64,000 bases of DNA, from contig JADHTB010000004.1 in NCBI GenBank assembly GCA_016776605.1, positions 124,001 through 188,000 on the forward strand, given 5' to 3'. The DNA comes from Alphaproteobacteria bacterium. Lineage in GTDB: Bacteria > Pseudomonadota > Alphaproteobacteria > GCA-2731375. The first letter of the stretch is position 1; each line of letters begins with the position of its first letter. Position numbers and translations under genes: made by a program. The notes beneath the pieces are model-generated. The model searched no databases. It worked only from the letters and a program-made list of their open reading frames with translations, and was not told the origin of the DNA. Below, in pieces: positions 52,216-60,829 of the stretch.

Positions 52216-53241
52216 ATGCGCGTTATTCATAGTGCGGCGCACGAAGCCCATGACCCCGAAAACTTCGTCTCCGCGGGCCGGCTGATCCCCAGCCCCGAAT
52301 GTCCAGAACGGGCGCATCGCCTGTTCGCGGCAGTGGAGACGGCCGGCTACCAGATATTGCCGCCGCAGGATCACGGCATGGCTGCAATCGCCGCCGTGCA
52401 TCCCGCCGACTATCTGGATTTTCTGGAAAACGGCCTGGCCGCGTGGCAAAAGCTACCCAATTCCGGCCCGGCCATGATGCCAAACATGCATCCTGGACGG
52501 CATATGCGGGGGCGGCCCGAGGCTATTGTCGGCAAGGCCGGTTACTACATGGCCGATACCGCCTGCCCCATTGGACCGGGCACCTGGCAGGCGGCGGCGG
52601 CGGCTGCGCAGGTGGCCCTGACCGCCGCCGATCTGGTTCTGGCGGGCGAGGGCGCGGCCTATGCCCTGTGCCGCCCGCCGGGCCATCATGCCTTTGGCGA
52701 TCAGGCGGGCGGATTTTGTTTCCTCAACAATGTCGCCATCGCGGCCCAATATATGCGCGGCCGGTCAAACCGCGTCGCGATCCTGGATGTGGATGTGCAT
52801 CACGGCAACGGCACCCAGGGCATTTTTTATGACCGGGACGATGTTCTGTTTTGCTCCCTGCACGGCGATCCGTCGGTGTTTTATCCCTATTATGCGGGCT
52901 ATGATGACGAGCGCGGCGCGGGCGTGGGACAGGGCTATAATCTCAACCTGCCCCTGCCCCCCGGCACGGGTGACGACGTCTATTTGCAAGCCCTGGCCAC
53001 GGCGCTTTCGGCCATTGGGGCATTCGCACCGGATTATCTGCTGGTCTCTTTGGGCCTTGATGCCCAGGAAAATGATCCTCTGGGCATTCTATCCATCACC
53101 ACCAATGGCTTTGCCCGCATGGCAGATGCCATCGGCGCCCTGGGCCTGCCCAGCCTGATCGTGCAGGAGGGCGGCTATCTATGCGACGAGATGGCCGATA
53201 ATCTGTTGGCTTTCCTGAGTGGCTTTGAAGCCAGCCGCTAA
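52216..53241 (+). CDS. histone-deacetylase-family protein (acetylpolyamine amidohydrolase-like)
   Basis: 341 aa from ATG 52216. Family motifs: RLIPSPECPERAHRL, YALCRPPGHHAFGDQAGGFCFLNNVAIAA, VAILDVDVHHGNGTQGIFYDRDDVLF, SLHGDPSVFYPYYAGY, LLVSLGLDAQENDPLG and VQEGGYL. The long N-terminal loop and the HGDPSxFYPYYAG segment fit the acetylpolyamine amidohydrolase type, unlike the shorter protein at 29.1 kb. Its stop overlaps the convergent HIT gene's stop by four bases. Confidence 0.9.
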   Translation: MRVIHSAAHEAHDPENFVSAGRLIPSPECPERAHRLFAAVETAGYQILPPQDHGMAAIAAVHPADYLDFLENGLAAWQKLPNSGPAMMPNMHPGRHMRGRPEAIVGKAGYYMADTACPIGPGTWQAAAAAAQVALTAADLVLAGEGAAYALCRPPGHHAFGDQAGGFCFLNNVAIAAQYMRGRSNRVAILDVDVHHGNGTQGIFYDRDDVLFCSLHGDPSVFYPYYAGYDDERGAGVGQGYNLNLPLPPGTGDDVYLQALATALSAIGAFAPDYLLVSLGLDAQENDPLGILSITTNGFARMADAIGALGLPSLIVQEGGYLCDEMADNLLAFLSGFEASR

Positions 53242-53606
53242 TTTTCGGTTTTAATCATCCGGCCCAATATGGGTCGACCGCCGAAGATGTGGACGTGGAA
53301 GTGGGGGACTTCCTGGTGGGCGTCGGCGCCGTTGTTGGCGACCAGCCGGTAGCCGGAGGCATCGACCCCGGCCAGCTTGGCGCATTCGGCCACGGCTTTC
53401 ATAAAGCCGCCCATCTCCTGCAGACTGGCGCCGGCATTAAATTCTTCCAAATTTGTGTAGGGACCCTTTGGGATAACCAGAACATGCACGGGCATCAGAG
53501 GATTGATGTCGTGAAAAGCCAGGGCGTAATCGTCCTCGTACACCTTCTTGCAGGGCAGTTCGCCGCGCAGAATGCGGGCAAAAATATTGTTTTCGTCATA
53601 GGCCAT
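53238..53606 (-). CDS. HIT-family (Hint) nucleotide hydrolase
   Basis: 122 aa. FARILRGELPCKKVYEDDYALAFHDINPLMPVHVLVIPKG and the histidine triad HFHVHIFGG place it with Hint-type purine nucleoside phosphoramidases. It lies at the end of the his cluster, as is common in alphaproteobacteria, with the palindromic repeat separating it from hisE. Confidence 0.93.
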   Translation of the reverse strand: MAYDENNIFARILRGELPCKKVYEDDYALAFHDINPLMPVHVLVIPKGPYTNLEEFNAGASLQEMGGFMKAVAECAKLAGVDASGYRLVANNGADAHQEVPHFHVHIFGGRPILGRMIKTEN

Positions 53607-53620
53607 GGCACGTCGCTTCC

Positions 53621-53681
53621 TAGAGCAATTCCGAATTAGTGAGAATCGCGAAGCGATTCTAAGTGATTGAAAACTGCCCTA
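53621..53681. repeat. TAGAGCAATT palindromic repeat, copy B
   Basis: 61 bp between HIT and hisE, reading from TAGAGCAATT at 53621 to CTGCCCTA at 53681, with a central AGAATCGC-GAA-GCGATTCT stem. On the minus strand it begins exactly with the TAG stop codon of hisE and then follows copy A (38287-38349) closely. Confidence 0.8.
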
Positions 53682-54041
53682 TTTACCTTTGTCTTTTTTT
53701 TGCTTCTTTTTCTTCACGTCGCCGGCCCCGATGCGCCGTTGATAAAGCACGTTATACACTTCATCCGGCTGCACCCCCTTAGCTGCCCAAAGGACCAACA
53801 GGTGGTAAAGCAGATCGGCGCTTTCTTCCAACAAGTCTTCGTGGCTTTCCGCCAGGGCCGCGACAATGGTCTCGGTCGCTTCTTCGCCAACCTTTTGACA
53901 AATTTTCGGCAGGCCCTTTTGCATAAGGCGGGCGGTCCAGGATTCAGACGGATCAGCGCCGCGCCGTTCCTCGATCACCGCGTAAAGCTGATCGAGAATT
54001 TCGCTGCCCTGCGCCGGGTCCGGTATTTCTTGTTCTGGCAT
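53679..54041 (-). CDS. hisE: phosphoribosyl-ATP pyrophosphatase
   Basis: 120 aa from ATG 54041. All-alpha MazG-like fold: SEILDQLYAVIEERR, SWTARLMQKGLPKICQKVGEEATETIVAALAES and EESADLLYHLLVLWAAKG, with the E/E/D metal residues. It removes pyrophosphate from PR-ATP in the second step of histidine synthesis. A lysine-rich tail (KKKKQKKDKGK) ends the chain. The ribosome site is weak, so coupling to the phosphatase gene that overlaps in a neighbouring frame cannot be excluded. Confidence 0.93.
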   Translation of the reverse strand: MPEQEIPDPAQGSEILDQLYAVIEERRGADPSESWTARLMQKGLPKICQKVGEEATETIVAALAESHEDLLEESADLLYHLLVLWAAKGVQPDEVYNVLYQRRIGAGDVKKKKQKKDKGK

Positions 54042-54078
54042 ATTCGAAGGCTTTCGTTTGGTTGAGGGGCCGGTTAGG

Positions 54079-54591
54079 TCAGACCAGATCCCTGGGAACA
54101 ACATAAGATTGCAAGCGCCCCGCATGGCGGCGCAATTCCGCCCAGGGCCGCTGAAACTGCAAGGCCACCAACCCTGCGGGTGGATAGTCCAATTGCAACC
54201 GGAGGCGCAAATCCTTATCTCCGCCGTCGCTATAAAACAGGGCCATTTCGTGCAGATCCGGATTATGGGCGACGATCATGGCCGTTTCCACCTGGTTGGG
54301 CAAAGCGTGAATACATTGCCGCAGGGCCGGGGCGCCACACATGTACAAGGTCCGCTCGAACCGGGCTTCCGGCGGATCGGGCAAACGCGAGGCAAGCAAC
54401 TCCCAGGTCTGCCGCGTGCGTCGGGCGGAGGAGCACAGCACCAAATCCAGGCGCACCGATAATTGTGCCAGATATTGGCCCACCAGCAGGGCTGCCTGCG
54501 CCCCCGTCTGATTGAGGGCGCGGTCGTGATCATCTTGTTCCGGGCCGCCAAAACCGGCGTTGCCATGCCGCAACAGATATAGGGTCGGCAT
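54079..54591 (-). CDS. SixA-like histidine phosphatase family protein
   Basis: 170 aa. MPTLYLLRHGNAGFGG contains the RHG catalytic motif; SSARRTRQTWELLASRL and MIVAHNPDLHEMALFY supply the second Arg and His. The SixA group dephosphorylates phosphohistidines in signalling proteins, but small-molecule phosphatases look alike. It is wedged between hisF and hisE; histidinol-phosphate phosphatase activity is conceivable because no such gene is otherwise visible here. One base separates it from the hisF stop. Confidence 0.82.
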   Translation of the reverse strand: MPTLYLLRHGNAGFGGPEQDDHDRALNQTGAQAALLVGQYLAQLSVRLDLVLCSSARRTRQTWELLASRLPDPPEARFERTLYMCGAPALRQCIHALPNQVETAMIVAHNPDLHEMALFYSDGGDKDLRLRLQLDYPPAGLVALQFQRPWAELRRHAGRLQSYVVPRDLV

Positions 54592-54592
54592 A

Positions 54593-55357
54593 CTATTCTT
54601 CCAACCTTACGGGCAGGCCCGCCGCCCGCATGGCCCGCTTGGCGTCCGCAATGGAATAGGTCCCGAAATGAAAGATCGAGGCTGCCAGGACCGCATCCGC
54701 ATGGCCGCTTACGATGCCATCGACCATGTGATCAAGGGTGCCGACGCCGCCCGAGGCGATAACCGGCACGCTGACCGCATCGGCCACGGCGCGGGTCAAT
54801 TCCACGTCAAAGCCCTGTTTGGTGCCGTCCCGGTCCATGGAGGTAAGCAGGATTTCCCCCGCTCCCAGTTCCACCATGCGCCGGGCCCAGGCAACAGCAT
54901 CGATTCCCGTGGCATTTCGGCCGCCATGGGTAAAAACTTCGAAGCCGCCTTTGCCGTCCCGCTTGGCATCAATGGCCACGACGATGCATTGGGTGCCGAA
55001 TTTGCGCGCCGCCTCGGCCACGAATTCGGGCCGGGTGATGGCGGCGGTGTTGATCGAAACCTTGTCGGCCCCGGCCAGCAGCAACTTGCGCACATCCTCC
55101 ACCTCGCGCACGCCGCCGCCCACCGTCAGGGGCATGAAACAATGTTCGGCGGTGGCGCGGACCACCTCATAGATGATGCCCCGGTTGTCCGATGATGCGG
55201 TGATATCGAGAAAACAAAGCTCGTCCGCGCCGGCCCGGTCATAAATTTTTGCCTGCTCCACCGGATCGCCGGCATCGACCAAATCAATGAAGTTGACGCC
55301 CTTGACGACCCGGCCATCCTTGACGTCCAGACAGGGTATGACGCGCTTGGTCAGCAT
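54593..55357 (-). CDS. hisF: imidazole glycerol phosphate synthase, cyclase subunit
   Basis: 254 aa TIM barrel. [23 protein letters not shown] with the first catalytic Asp, [43 protein letters not shown] with the second, and [14 protein letters not shown]. It uses ammonia from HisH to close the imidazole ring, yielding IGP and AICAR. Overlaps the hisA end by seven bases. Confidence 0.97.
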   Translation of the reverse strand: MLTKRVIPCLDVKDGRVVKGVNFIDLVDAGDPVEQAKIYDRAGADELCFLDITASSDNRGIIYEVVRATAEHCFMPLTVGGGVREVEDVRKLLLAGADKVSINTAAITRPEFVAEAARKFGTQCIVVAIDAKRDGKGGFEVFTHGGRNATGIDAVAWARRMVELGAGEILLTSMDRDGTKQGFDVELTRAVADAVSVPVIASGGVGTLDHMVDGIVSGHADAVLAASIFHFGTYSIADAKRAMRAAGLPVRLEE

Positions 55358-56094
55358 CGCTGGTCCGTCCCGCCCGCCAGCAGGGCCAGCGCGGCGCCGA
55401 CCTCGATGGCGCCATCGTAGAGGGCCCGGCCAACGATAGCGCCTTCGATGCCACGCGAGGATGCGGCCCGCAGGGCTGTCAGATCATCCAGGCCCGTGAC
55501 CCCGCCCGAGGCGATTACCGGCGTGCTCAAAGCATCCGCCAGCGCGGCGGTGGCTGCGACATTATGGCCCTGCATGGCCCCATCGCGGTCAATATCCGTA
55601 TAGATAATGGCGCCGGCGCCCGCACCTTCGAATTGCCGCGCCAGATCAATCACCGGCATGTCCGATTGCTCCACCCAGCCTTCCACGGCGACGCGTCCGT
55701 CACGGCCATCAATACCGATGGCGATGCGTCCCGGATGGCGGCGGCACAGATCGGCCACCAGATCGGGTTGCCGCAGCGCCAGGGTGCCGATGATAACCCG
55801 CCGAACGCCGGCTTCGAGCCAGCTCAGGGCCGTCGCCTCGTCCCGGATGCCACCGCCCAACTGTACGGGGATGGACAACACCGCCAGGATCGCCGCCACC
55901 GCCTCGCCATTCACCGGCCGCCCCTCGATCGCGCCATTCAGGTCAACCAGGTGCAGCCATTGGCAGCCGGCATCCTGAAAGGCCCGCGCCTGGGCCGCCG
56001 GATCGTTATTAAAAACCGTCGCGGCATTCATTTCGCCGCGCAACAGACGCACGCAATCGCCGTCCTTCAGATCGATGGCGGGATACAGGTTCAT
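55351..56094 (-). CDS. hisA: phosphoribosylformimino-5-aminoimidazole carboxamide ribotide isomerase
   Basis: 247 aa from ATG 56094; longer upstream reading enters hisH in another frame. TIM barrel related to His[21 protein letters not shown] with catalytic Asp, [44 protein letters not shown] with the second Asp, and [14 protein letters not shown]. It isomerises ProFAR to PRFAR in histidine synthesis. Lies between hisH and hisF as expected. Confidence 0.96.
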   Translation of the reverse strand: MNLYPAIDLKDGDCVRLLRGEMNAATVFNNDPAAQARAFQDAGCQWLHLVDLNGAIEGRPVNGEAVAAILAVLSIPVQLGGGIRDEATALSWLEAGVRRVIIGTLALRQPDLVADLCRRHPGRIAIGIDGRDGRVAVEGWVEQSDMPVIDLARQFEGAGAGAIIYTDIDRDGAMQGHNVAATAALADALSTPVIASGGVTGLDDLTALRAASSRGIEGAIVGRALYDGAIEVGAALALLAGGTDQRC

Positions 56095-56110
56095 GGCGCG
56101 GGATATTCCT

Positions 56111-56755
56111 TTACGGCGACCAGGAGAGGAAATTAGCGATGAAGCGCAGCCCCACCGCCTGGCTTTTTTCCGGATGAAACTGGGTACCGGCGATATTGCC
56201 CTTGGCCACGGCGGCGACGATGGGCGGGCCATAATCGACCGCCGCCAAAATACAGCCCGCGTCGTTTGGAACAAGGCCATAGGAATGCACGAAATAGACA
56301 TGCGCGCCCGCCTCGATACCGGCAAACAAGGCGGCGGGGCTTTCCTGGATCCGCAAGGCGTTCCAACCCATATGCGGCACCTTCATGCGTGGGTCACCCG
56401 GTTCGATGGCGCGGACCTCGCCGCCGATCCAGCCCAGGCCATCGTGGGCGCCATGTTCCAGACCACGATCAGCCAGCAACTGCATGCCGACGCAAATGCC
56501 CAGAAAGGGCCGGCCGCGCTGCACCGCAAACTCGGTCAATGCCTCGACCATGCCGTCAACCGCGCCCAACCCGGCCCGGCAATCGGCGAACGCCCCGACG
56601 CCCGGCAGCACCACCCGGTCGGCGCCGGCGACAACCGCCGCATCGGCGGTAACCAGCACCTCGACCGTCTCGGGGCGGTCCTGGCCAGCGCGCTCAAACG
56701 CCTTGGCGGCGGAGCAGAGGTTGCCGGAACCATAATCAACGATTGCGATGCGCAT
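56111..56755 (-). CDS. hisH: imidazole glycerol phosphate synthase, glutaminase subunit
   Basis: 214 aa class I glutamine amidotransferase. IVDYGSGNLCSAAKAFERAG, PFLGICVGMQLLADRGLEHG with the nucleophile Cys, VPHMGWNAL, YFVHSYGLVP and AGTQFHPEKSQ with the catalytic His and Glu. It supplies ammonia to HisF. Sixteen bases precede hisA. Confidence 0.97.
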   Translation of the reverse strand: MRIAIVDYGSGNLCSAAKAFERAGQDRPETVEVLVTADAAVVAGADRVVLPGVGAFADCRAGLGAVDGMVEALTEFAVQRGRPFLGICVGMQLLADRGLEHGAHDGLGWIGGEVRAIEPGDPRMKVPHMGWNALRIQESPAALFAGIEAGAHVYFVHSYGLVPNDAGCILAAVDYGPPIVAAVAKGNIAGTQFHPEKSQAVGLRFIANFLSWSP

Positions 56756-56769
56756 GGGTGCCTACGATA

Positions 56770-57258
56770 TCAGAGAGGATCGAACGGCGTAGCGAACGCC
56801 GTCAGGCCGTTGGCCGGAAGCGGCGCGAAAGGCCGTGCCGGTGTGGCTGGCGCGGTTTCCCGGCCCTGCCAATGGCTGTGAAAAAAGATCGCCTCCGCCT
56901 GGAGCAGACTGCCCGCCGCCACCACCGAGACTAATTCATAGCCCCTGGCGCCCAGCCGCCATCGCCGCCAGTCATTTGCCTGCGCGGCCACCACCAACGA
57001 CAGCACCACGGACAACAACAGCGCGGTAATGTTATCCATGCCGACGCCCCAGGTTAAGGCAGACAGTATCCCCGATAGCCCCATATAGGCCACAAGGCCC
57101 CAGAATTGCCGCCGATAGAGCAGCCACAACACGGGCATGAACAAGGCCGGCCAGCAAAAGCCTTCCTTGATCAGAACCACATCCGGGTCCATGCCCCCTT
57201 CCCCGCCGCTTTGGTGGTCAGCGGGGCTGGGCCGGTATTGAACCGTATAGAGGCGCAT
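56770..57258 (-). CDS. DUF2628 membrane protein
   Basis: 162 aa. After an N-terminal stretch with VLIKEGFCWPALFMPVLWLLYRRQFW come two or three further hydrophobic segments (GLVAYMGLSGILSALTWG, ALLLSVVLSLVVAAQANDWRRWRLGARGYE). This pattern, particularly the KEGF(C/S)WPA entry and the NDWRR-LxxRGY end, matches DUF2628, often located in alphaproteobacterial his operons. Function unknown. Confidence 0.8.
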   Translation of the reverse strand: MRLYTVQYRPSPADHQSGGEGGMDPDVVLIKEGFCWPALFMPVLWLLYRRQFWGLVAYMGLSGILSALTWGVGMDNITALLLSVVLSLVVAAQANDWRRWRLGARGYELVSVVAAGSLLQAEAIFFHSHWQGRETAPATPARPFAPLPANGLTAFATPFDPL

Positions 57259-57287
57259 CCGCCTCCCCCTTTTTTAACAAGCTACCG

Positions 57288-57887
57288 TTACAGGCTGCCG
57301 CCCAAAACGCCCTTGGTCGAGGGCACCGCATCGGCGCGGCGCGGGTCAATCTCGACCGCCTGACGCAGGCTGCGGGCCAGGGCCTTGAAACAGCTTTCGA
57401 TCATGTGATGGTTATTTTGGCCGTACAACACTTCCACATGCAGGGTGATACCGGCCGCTTGCGACAAGGCCTGGAACCATTCCCGGAACAGTTCCGTATC
57501 CATCTGCCCCAGCTTCGGCCGGTTGAAGGCGACCTTCCAGACCAAATAGGGCCGGTCGGACAAATCCAACGCCACCCGCGTCAGAGTTTCGTCCATGGGT
57601 ACAAGGGCGCTGCCATAGCGGACGATGCCGGTGCGCTCGCCCAAGGCCTCGCGGATTGCCGCGCCAATGGCCAGGCCGGTATCCTCGGTGGTGTGATGGC
57701 CATCGATGTGCAGGTCGCCCTTGGCCTGGACCGTCAGATCAATCAGGCTGTGGCGGGACAGCTGTTCCAGCATATGATCCAGAAAACCCAGGCCTGTATT
57801 CACCTCATAGCTGCCCGTACCATCCAAATTTACGGCAACCGAGATCTGGGTTTCCTTGGTATTGCGTTCTATCTTGGCCTGACGCAT
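57288..57887 (-). CDS. hisB: imidazoleglycerol-phosphate dehydratase
   Basis: 199 aa with AAGGAG upstream of ATG 57887. The duplicated metal motifs [18 protein letters not shown] and [24 protein letters not shown] are intact, plus [16 protein letters not shown]. It dehydrates IGP to imidazole acetol phosphate. Monofunctional length, without the phosphatase domain found in enterobacteria. First gene of the leftward his run. Confidence 0.97.
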   Translation of the reverse strand: MRQAKIERNTKETQISVAVNLDGTGSYEVNTGLGFLDHMLEQLSRHSLIDLTVQAKGDLHIDGHHTTEDTGLAIGAAIREALGERTGIVRYGSALVPMDETLTRVALDLSDRPYLVWKVAFNRPKLGQMDTELFREWFQALSQAAGITLHVEVLYGQNNHHMIESCFKALARSLRQAVEIDPRRADAVPSTKGVLGGSL

Positions 57888-58135
57888 GGCCGCGCTCCTT
57901 CATATCCAGGGGATATCTGCCCACGGTGGTCTGTATATAACGGCAGAGCGCGGTATAACAGGCCTAGTGGTGCGAACCAAACAGAAGAATGCTTCGGTTT
58001 AGTGTCTTGCGCACCACGAACCTTCAGAGTCTAGAGGTCTTTCGATCCGCACGGATGGGAAGCATCCGTTAGAAGCGGACCACCAGGGCGGCATTGGCCA
58101 GTGCAGCATTGGCATGTCTTGGATGTTTCACGTAC
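57888..58135. other. divergent intergenic region between hisB and hslV, with nested stem-loop
   Basis: No gene seen. A stem-loop pairs ACGGATG (58051-58057) with CATCCGT (58063-58069) around GGAAG, nested in an outer TCCGC/GCGGA pairing (58046-58079). It could be a leader structure or operator for either side; role unknown. Confidence 0.35.
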
Positions 58136-58164
58136 CTTGAATGATGCGGCGTTTCGCCATACAT
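58136..58164 (+). promoter_or_regulatory. RpoH-type heat-shock promoter for hslVU
   Basis: CTTGAAT at 58136-58142, then a 12-14-base spacer and CGCCATACAT (58155-58164), a good match to sigma-32 CTTGAAA ... CCCCATNT. A start point near 58170 would leave a short leader before the GTG at 58195 and would exclude the earlier ATG codons at 58141/58144 from the message. Confidence 0.6.
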
Positions 58165-58194
58165 GGAGGCCTTGAAGCAAAGGATACAATAGTT

Positions 58195-58752
58195 GTGAAC
58201 AATTCGAGCAACGAGGGCTGGCATGGCACTACAATTCTATGCGTCCGCAAGGGCGACACGGTGGTCATAGCCGGCGACGGTCAGGTCAGTCTGGGCCAGA
58301 CCGTGATCAAGGCGAATGCCCGCAAGGTGCGTCGTCTGGGCCATGGCGGTAAGATTATCGCCGGTTTCGCGGGCGCCACGGCGGACGCCTTTACCTTGTT
58401 CGAGCGGCTGGAAGGCAAGCTAGAGCAACATCCCGGCAATCTGATCCGGGCCGCGGTGGAAATGGCCAAGGACTGGCGCACCGACCGTTACCTGCGCCGG
58501 TTGGAAGCGATGATGGCGGTGGCGGACATAGATACCTCTTTGGTCCTGACAGGCACCGGCGATGTCCTGGAACCTGAAGATGGCCTGATCGCCATCGGCT
58601 CTGGCGGCAACTACGCCCTGGCGGCAGCCCGCGCCCTGATCGACCGGGAGGAGCTTGAGGCCGAGGATATTGCCCGCCGCGCCATGCAGATCGCCGCCGG
58701 CATCTGCGTCTACACCAATGAAAATGTTACCCTGGAAACCTTACGCCCATGA
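58195..58752 (+). CDS. hslV: HslV, peptidase subunit of the HslUV (ClpQY) protease
   Basis: 185 aa from GTG 58195 (AAAGGA upstream). Eleven residues ([11 protein letters not shown]) form the removed propeptide, exposing the catalytic Thr of [10 protein letters not shown]. Then [52 protein letters not shown] and [15 protein letters not shown], all typical. The double-ring peptidase degrades misfolded proteins fed by HslU. An ATG at 58141 would give 18 more residues but falls inside the heat-shock promoter. Confidence 0.94.
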   Translation: MNNSSNEGWHGTTILCVRKGDTVVIAGDGQVSLGQTVIKANARKVRRLGHGGKIIAGFAGATADAFTLFERLEGKLEQHPGNLIRAAVEMAKDWRTDRYLRRLEAMMAVADIDTSLVLTGTGDVLEPEDGLIAIGSGGNYALAAARALIDREELEAEDIARRAMQIAAGICVYTNENVTLETLRP

Positions 58753-60062
58753 CCGAATTCAGCCCCCGGGAGATTGTCTCCGAACTGGACCGTTATATTG
58801 TCGGCCAGAATGACGCCAAACGCGCCGTCGCCATCGCCCTGCGCAACCGTTGGCGGCGGATGCAGCTGGAAGGCGACATGCGTGAAGAAGTCATGCCGAA
58901 GAATATTCTGATGATTGGCCCCACCGGCGTCGGCAAAACGGAAATAGCCCGCCGTCTGGCCCGTCTGGCCGGCGCGCCATTCGTCAAGGTTGAAGCCACC
59001 AAATTTACCGAAGTCGGCTATGTCGGCCGGGATGTGGAGCAGATCATCCGCGATCTGGTGGAAATCGCCCTGACCATGGTGCGCGAGAAACGCCGGAGCT
59101 CGGTGCAGGCCAAGGCGGAATTGGCGGCGGAAGAGCGGGTGCTGAATGCCCTGGTGGGCGATACGGCCTCGGCCAGTACGCGGGATGCTTTCCGCCGCAA
59201 ACTGCGGGATGGCGAATTGGCGGAAAAAGAGATCGAATTGGAGCTGGCCGATACGGGCGGCGGCGGCCTGCCAACATTCGAGATACCGGGAATGCCGGGC
59301 GCCCAGATGGGTATGCTCAATCTAAACGATATGCTGGGCAAGGCCATGGGTGGCGACCGCACCAAGCGCCGGCGGTTGACGGTGGCGGAATCCTACGAGG
59401 TTCTGGTGGCGGAGGAATCCGACAAGCTGCTGGACGAGGAAGCCCTGGTGCGCGATGCGCTGACGGCGGTGGAGGAAAACGGCATCGTCTTCCTGGACGA
59501 GATCGACAAGGTCACCGCGCGCTCGGAACGTTCGGGCGGCGATGTCAGCCGCGAAGGCGTGCAACGGGATCTGCTGCCCCTGTTGGAGGGCACCACCGTC
59601 GCCACCAAATATGGCGCCATTAAAACCGACCACGTGCTGTTTATCGCATCGGGCGCGTTCCATCTGGCCAAGCCGTCGGATCTATTGCCCGAATTGCAGG
59701 GCCGCTTGCCCATTCGGGTCGAGCTGTCCGCGTTGGGCGCGGCCGATTTCAGACGCATCCTGCTGGAGCCGGAAGCCTCCTTGATCAAACAATATATCGC
59801 CCTGTTGGATACCGAAGGGGTGACCCTGACATTTTCCGACGATGCCATCGACGAAATTGCCGCCGTGGCGGCCGAGGTCAACCAGAACGTGGAAAACATC
59901 GGCGCGCGGCGTCTGCACACCATTCTCGAGCGGATTCTGGACGACATCAGCTTTACCGCCACCGACCGTCCCGGCGAATCCGTCAATATCGACGCCGCCT
60001 ATGTTCAGGAACATATGGGCGATCTGGCGAAAAACGCCGATCTGTCCAAATTTATTCTTTGA
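58749..60062 (+). CDS. hslU: HslU, ATPase subunit of the HslUV protease
   Basis: 437 aa AAA+ unfoldase overlapping hslV by four bases. [32 protein letters not shown], Walker [32 protein letters not shown] pore region (GYVG), I domain, Walker [15 protein letters not shown], and the C-terminal sensor and LSKFIL tail that docks into HslV. ATP-driven unfolding delivers substrates to HslV. Confidence 0.98.
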   Translation: MTEFSPREIVSELDRYIVGQNDAKRAVAIALRNRWRRMQLEGDMREEVMPKNILMIGPTGVGKTEIARRLARLAGAPFVKVEATKFTEVGYVGRDVEQIIRDLVEIALTMVREKRRSSVQAKAELAAEERVLNALVGDTASASTRDAFRRKLRDGELAEKEIELELADTGGGGLPTFEIPGMPGAQMGMLNLNDMLGKAMGGDRTKRRRLTVAESYEVLVAEESDKLLDEEALVRDALTAVEENGIVFLDEIDKVTARSERSGGDVSREGVQRDLLPLLEGTTVATKYGAIKTDHVLFIASGAFHLAKPSDLLPELQGRLPIRVELSALGAADFRRILLEPEASLIKQYIALLDTEGVTLTFSDDAIDEIAAVAAEVNQNVENIGARRLHTILERILDDISFTATDRPGESVNIDAAYVQEHMGDLAKNADLSKFIL

Positions 60063-60124
60063 GTCAACGGTCAGGCAGCCTGATATGATCTATGATGGCA
60101 AACCTAATTCGCGCTGGAGCAGAT

Positions 60125-60400
60125 ATGGAAGATGACTTCAAGCACGCCGACGAATACGAAGAGGAAATTCGTAATTTGATCGATGAAACAGTCGGTGGCG
60201 ATTTGATGCAGGCGATGACGCGCCAGAAGATCTGTCCCAAATGCATGGCGCTGACCATTTTGGAATTTGCCACCTACGCCGCGACCACCTCCGGTTCCAC
60301 GGCTGGTGAAATACTTGCCGCCGTGTCGACGGGTGCCTTATCGGCCGAGGACGACATGGAACTGGCCAGCGAAACACCGCCCTCGCAATCCACCCATTAG
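60125..60400 (+). CDS. small CPKC-motif protein, 91 aa, unknown function
   Basis: ATG 60125 has GGAG six bases upstream. Acidic and helical N-terminal half (MEDDFKHADEYEEEIRNLID), then KICPKCMALTILEFATYAATTSG with a single CxxC pair, and a hydrophobic GEILAAVSTGALSA. One CxxC could bind metal as a dimer or be redox active. I do not recognise the family. The stop codon TAG coincides with the start of a TAGAGCA repeat fragment. Confidence 0.6.
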   Translation: MEDDFKHADEYEEEIRNLIDETVGGDLMQAMTRQKICPKCMALTILEFATYAATTSGSTAGEILAAVSTGALSAEDDMELASETPPSQSTH

Positions 60401-60410
60401 AGCAGTTCCG
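60398..60410 (+). repeat. partial TAGAGCA-type repeat at a stop codon
   Basis: TAGAGCAGTTCCG begins with the stop codon of the CPKC gene and matches the outer arm of the palindromic repeat family (compare TAGAGCAATTCCG at 53621). A similar fragment, TAGAGCAGCTCCG, starts at 13993 after groEL. Confidence 0.6.
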
Positions 60411-60475
60411 CGCTATCTTTGCCGGCCCCGCATACGGATGCCAGGTACATTAAAATATTCGGAGGTAATATCGAT

Positions 60476-60817
60476 ATGACGATGAAGCGTATGGTGCTGG
60501 AAATCGGTATGGGGACCGACATCCGCGGCACTGATCATACCAAGGCGGCGGTCCGGGCGCTCAAGGATGCGCTCTGGCATAATTCGCTTACCGTGGCCAA
60601 TGCCCTGGGCCTGGATGTGGATTCCATGCAGGTCGCGGTCACCATCGGTGTCCCGCAACCGGACCAGGTCGACAAGGCGGCCGTACTGGCGGTACTGCCC
60701 CATGGCACCGGCACGGTAGACGTGGTGCAAGGCGGTCTGGAAATTCCCAATGACAAGGGTACGGATGCCACCATCTTGGCCCATGCGGCGGCCGTCGTTT
60801 ATATGGACGTGGCGTAG
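60476..60817 (+). CDS. Lin0512 family protein, copy 1
   Basis: 113 aa from ATG 60476 with GGAGG upstream. MVLEIGMGTDIRGTDHTKAAVRALKDALWHNSL, VAVTIGVPQPDQVDKAAVLAVLPHGTG and GGLEIPND fit the Lin0512 (TIGR02058) family, whose function is unknown. A near-paralogue follows after 12 bases; the two share the xxVILExGxGxDxxGxxxTKAAxRAxxDAL frame and probably form a heteromer. Confidence 0.8.
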   Translation: MTMKRMVLEIGMGTDIRGTDHTKAAVRALKDALWHNSLTVANALGLDVDSMQVAVTIGVPQPDQVDKAAVLAVLPHGTGTVDVVQGGLEIPNDKGTDATILAHAAAVVYMDVA

Positions 60818-60829
60818 AGGATCCCTGAC

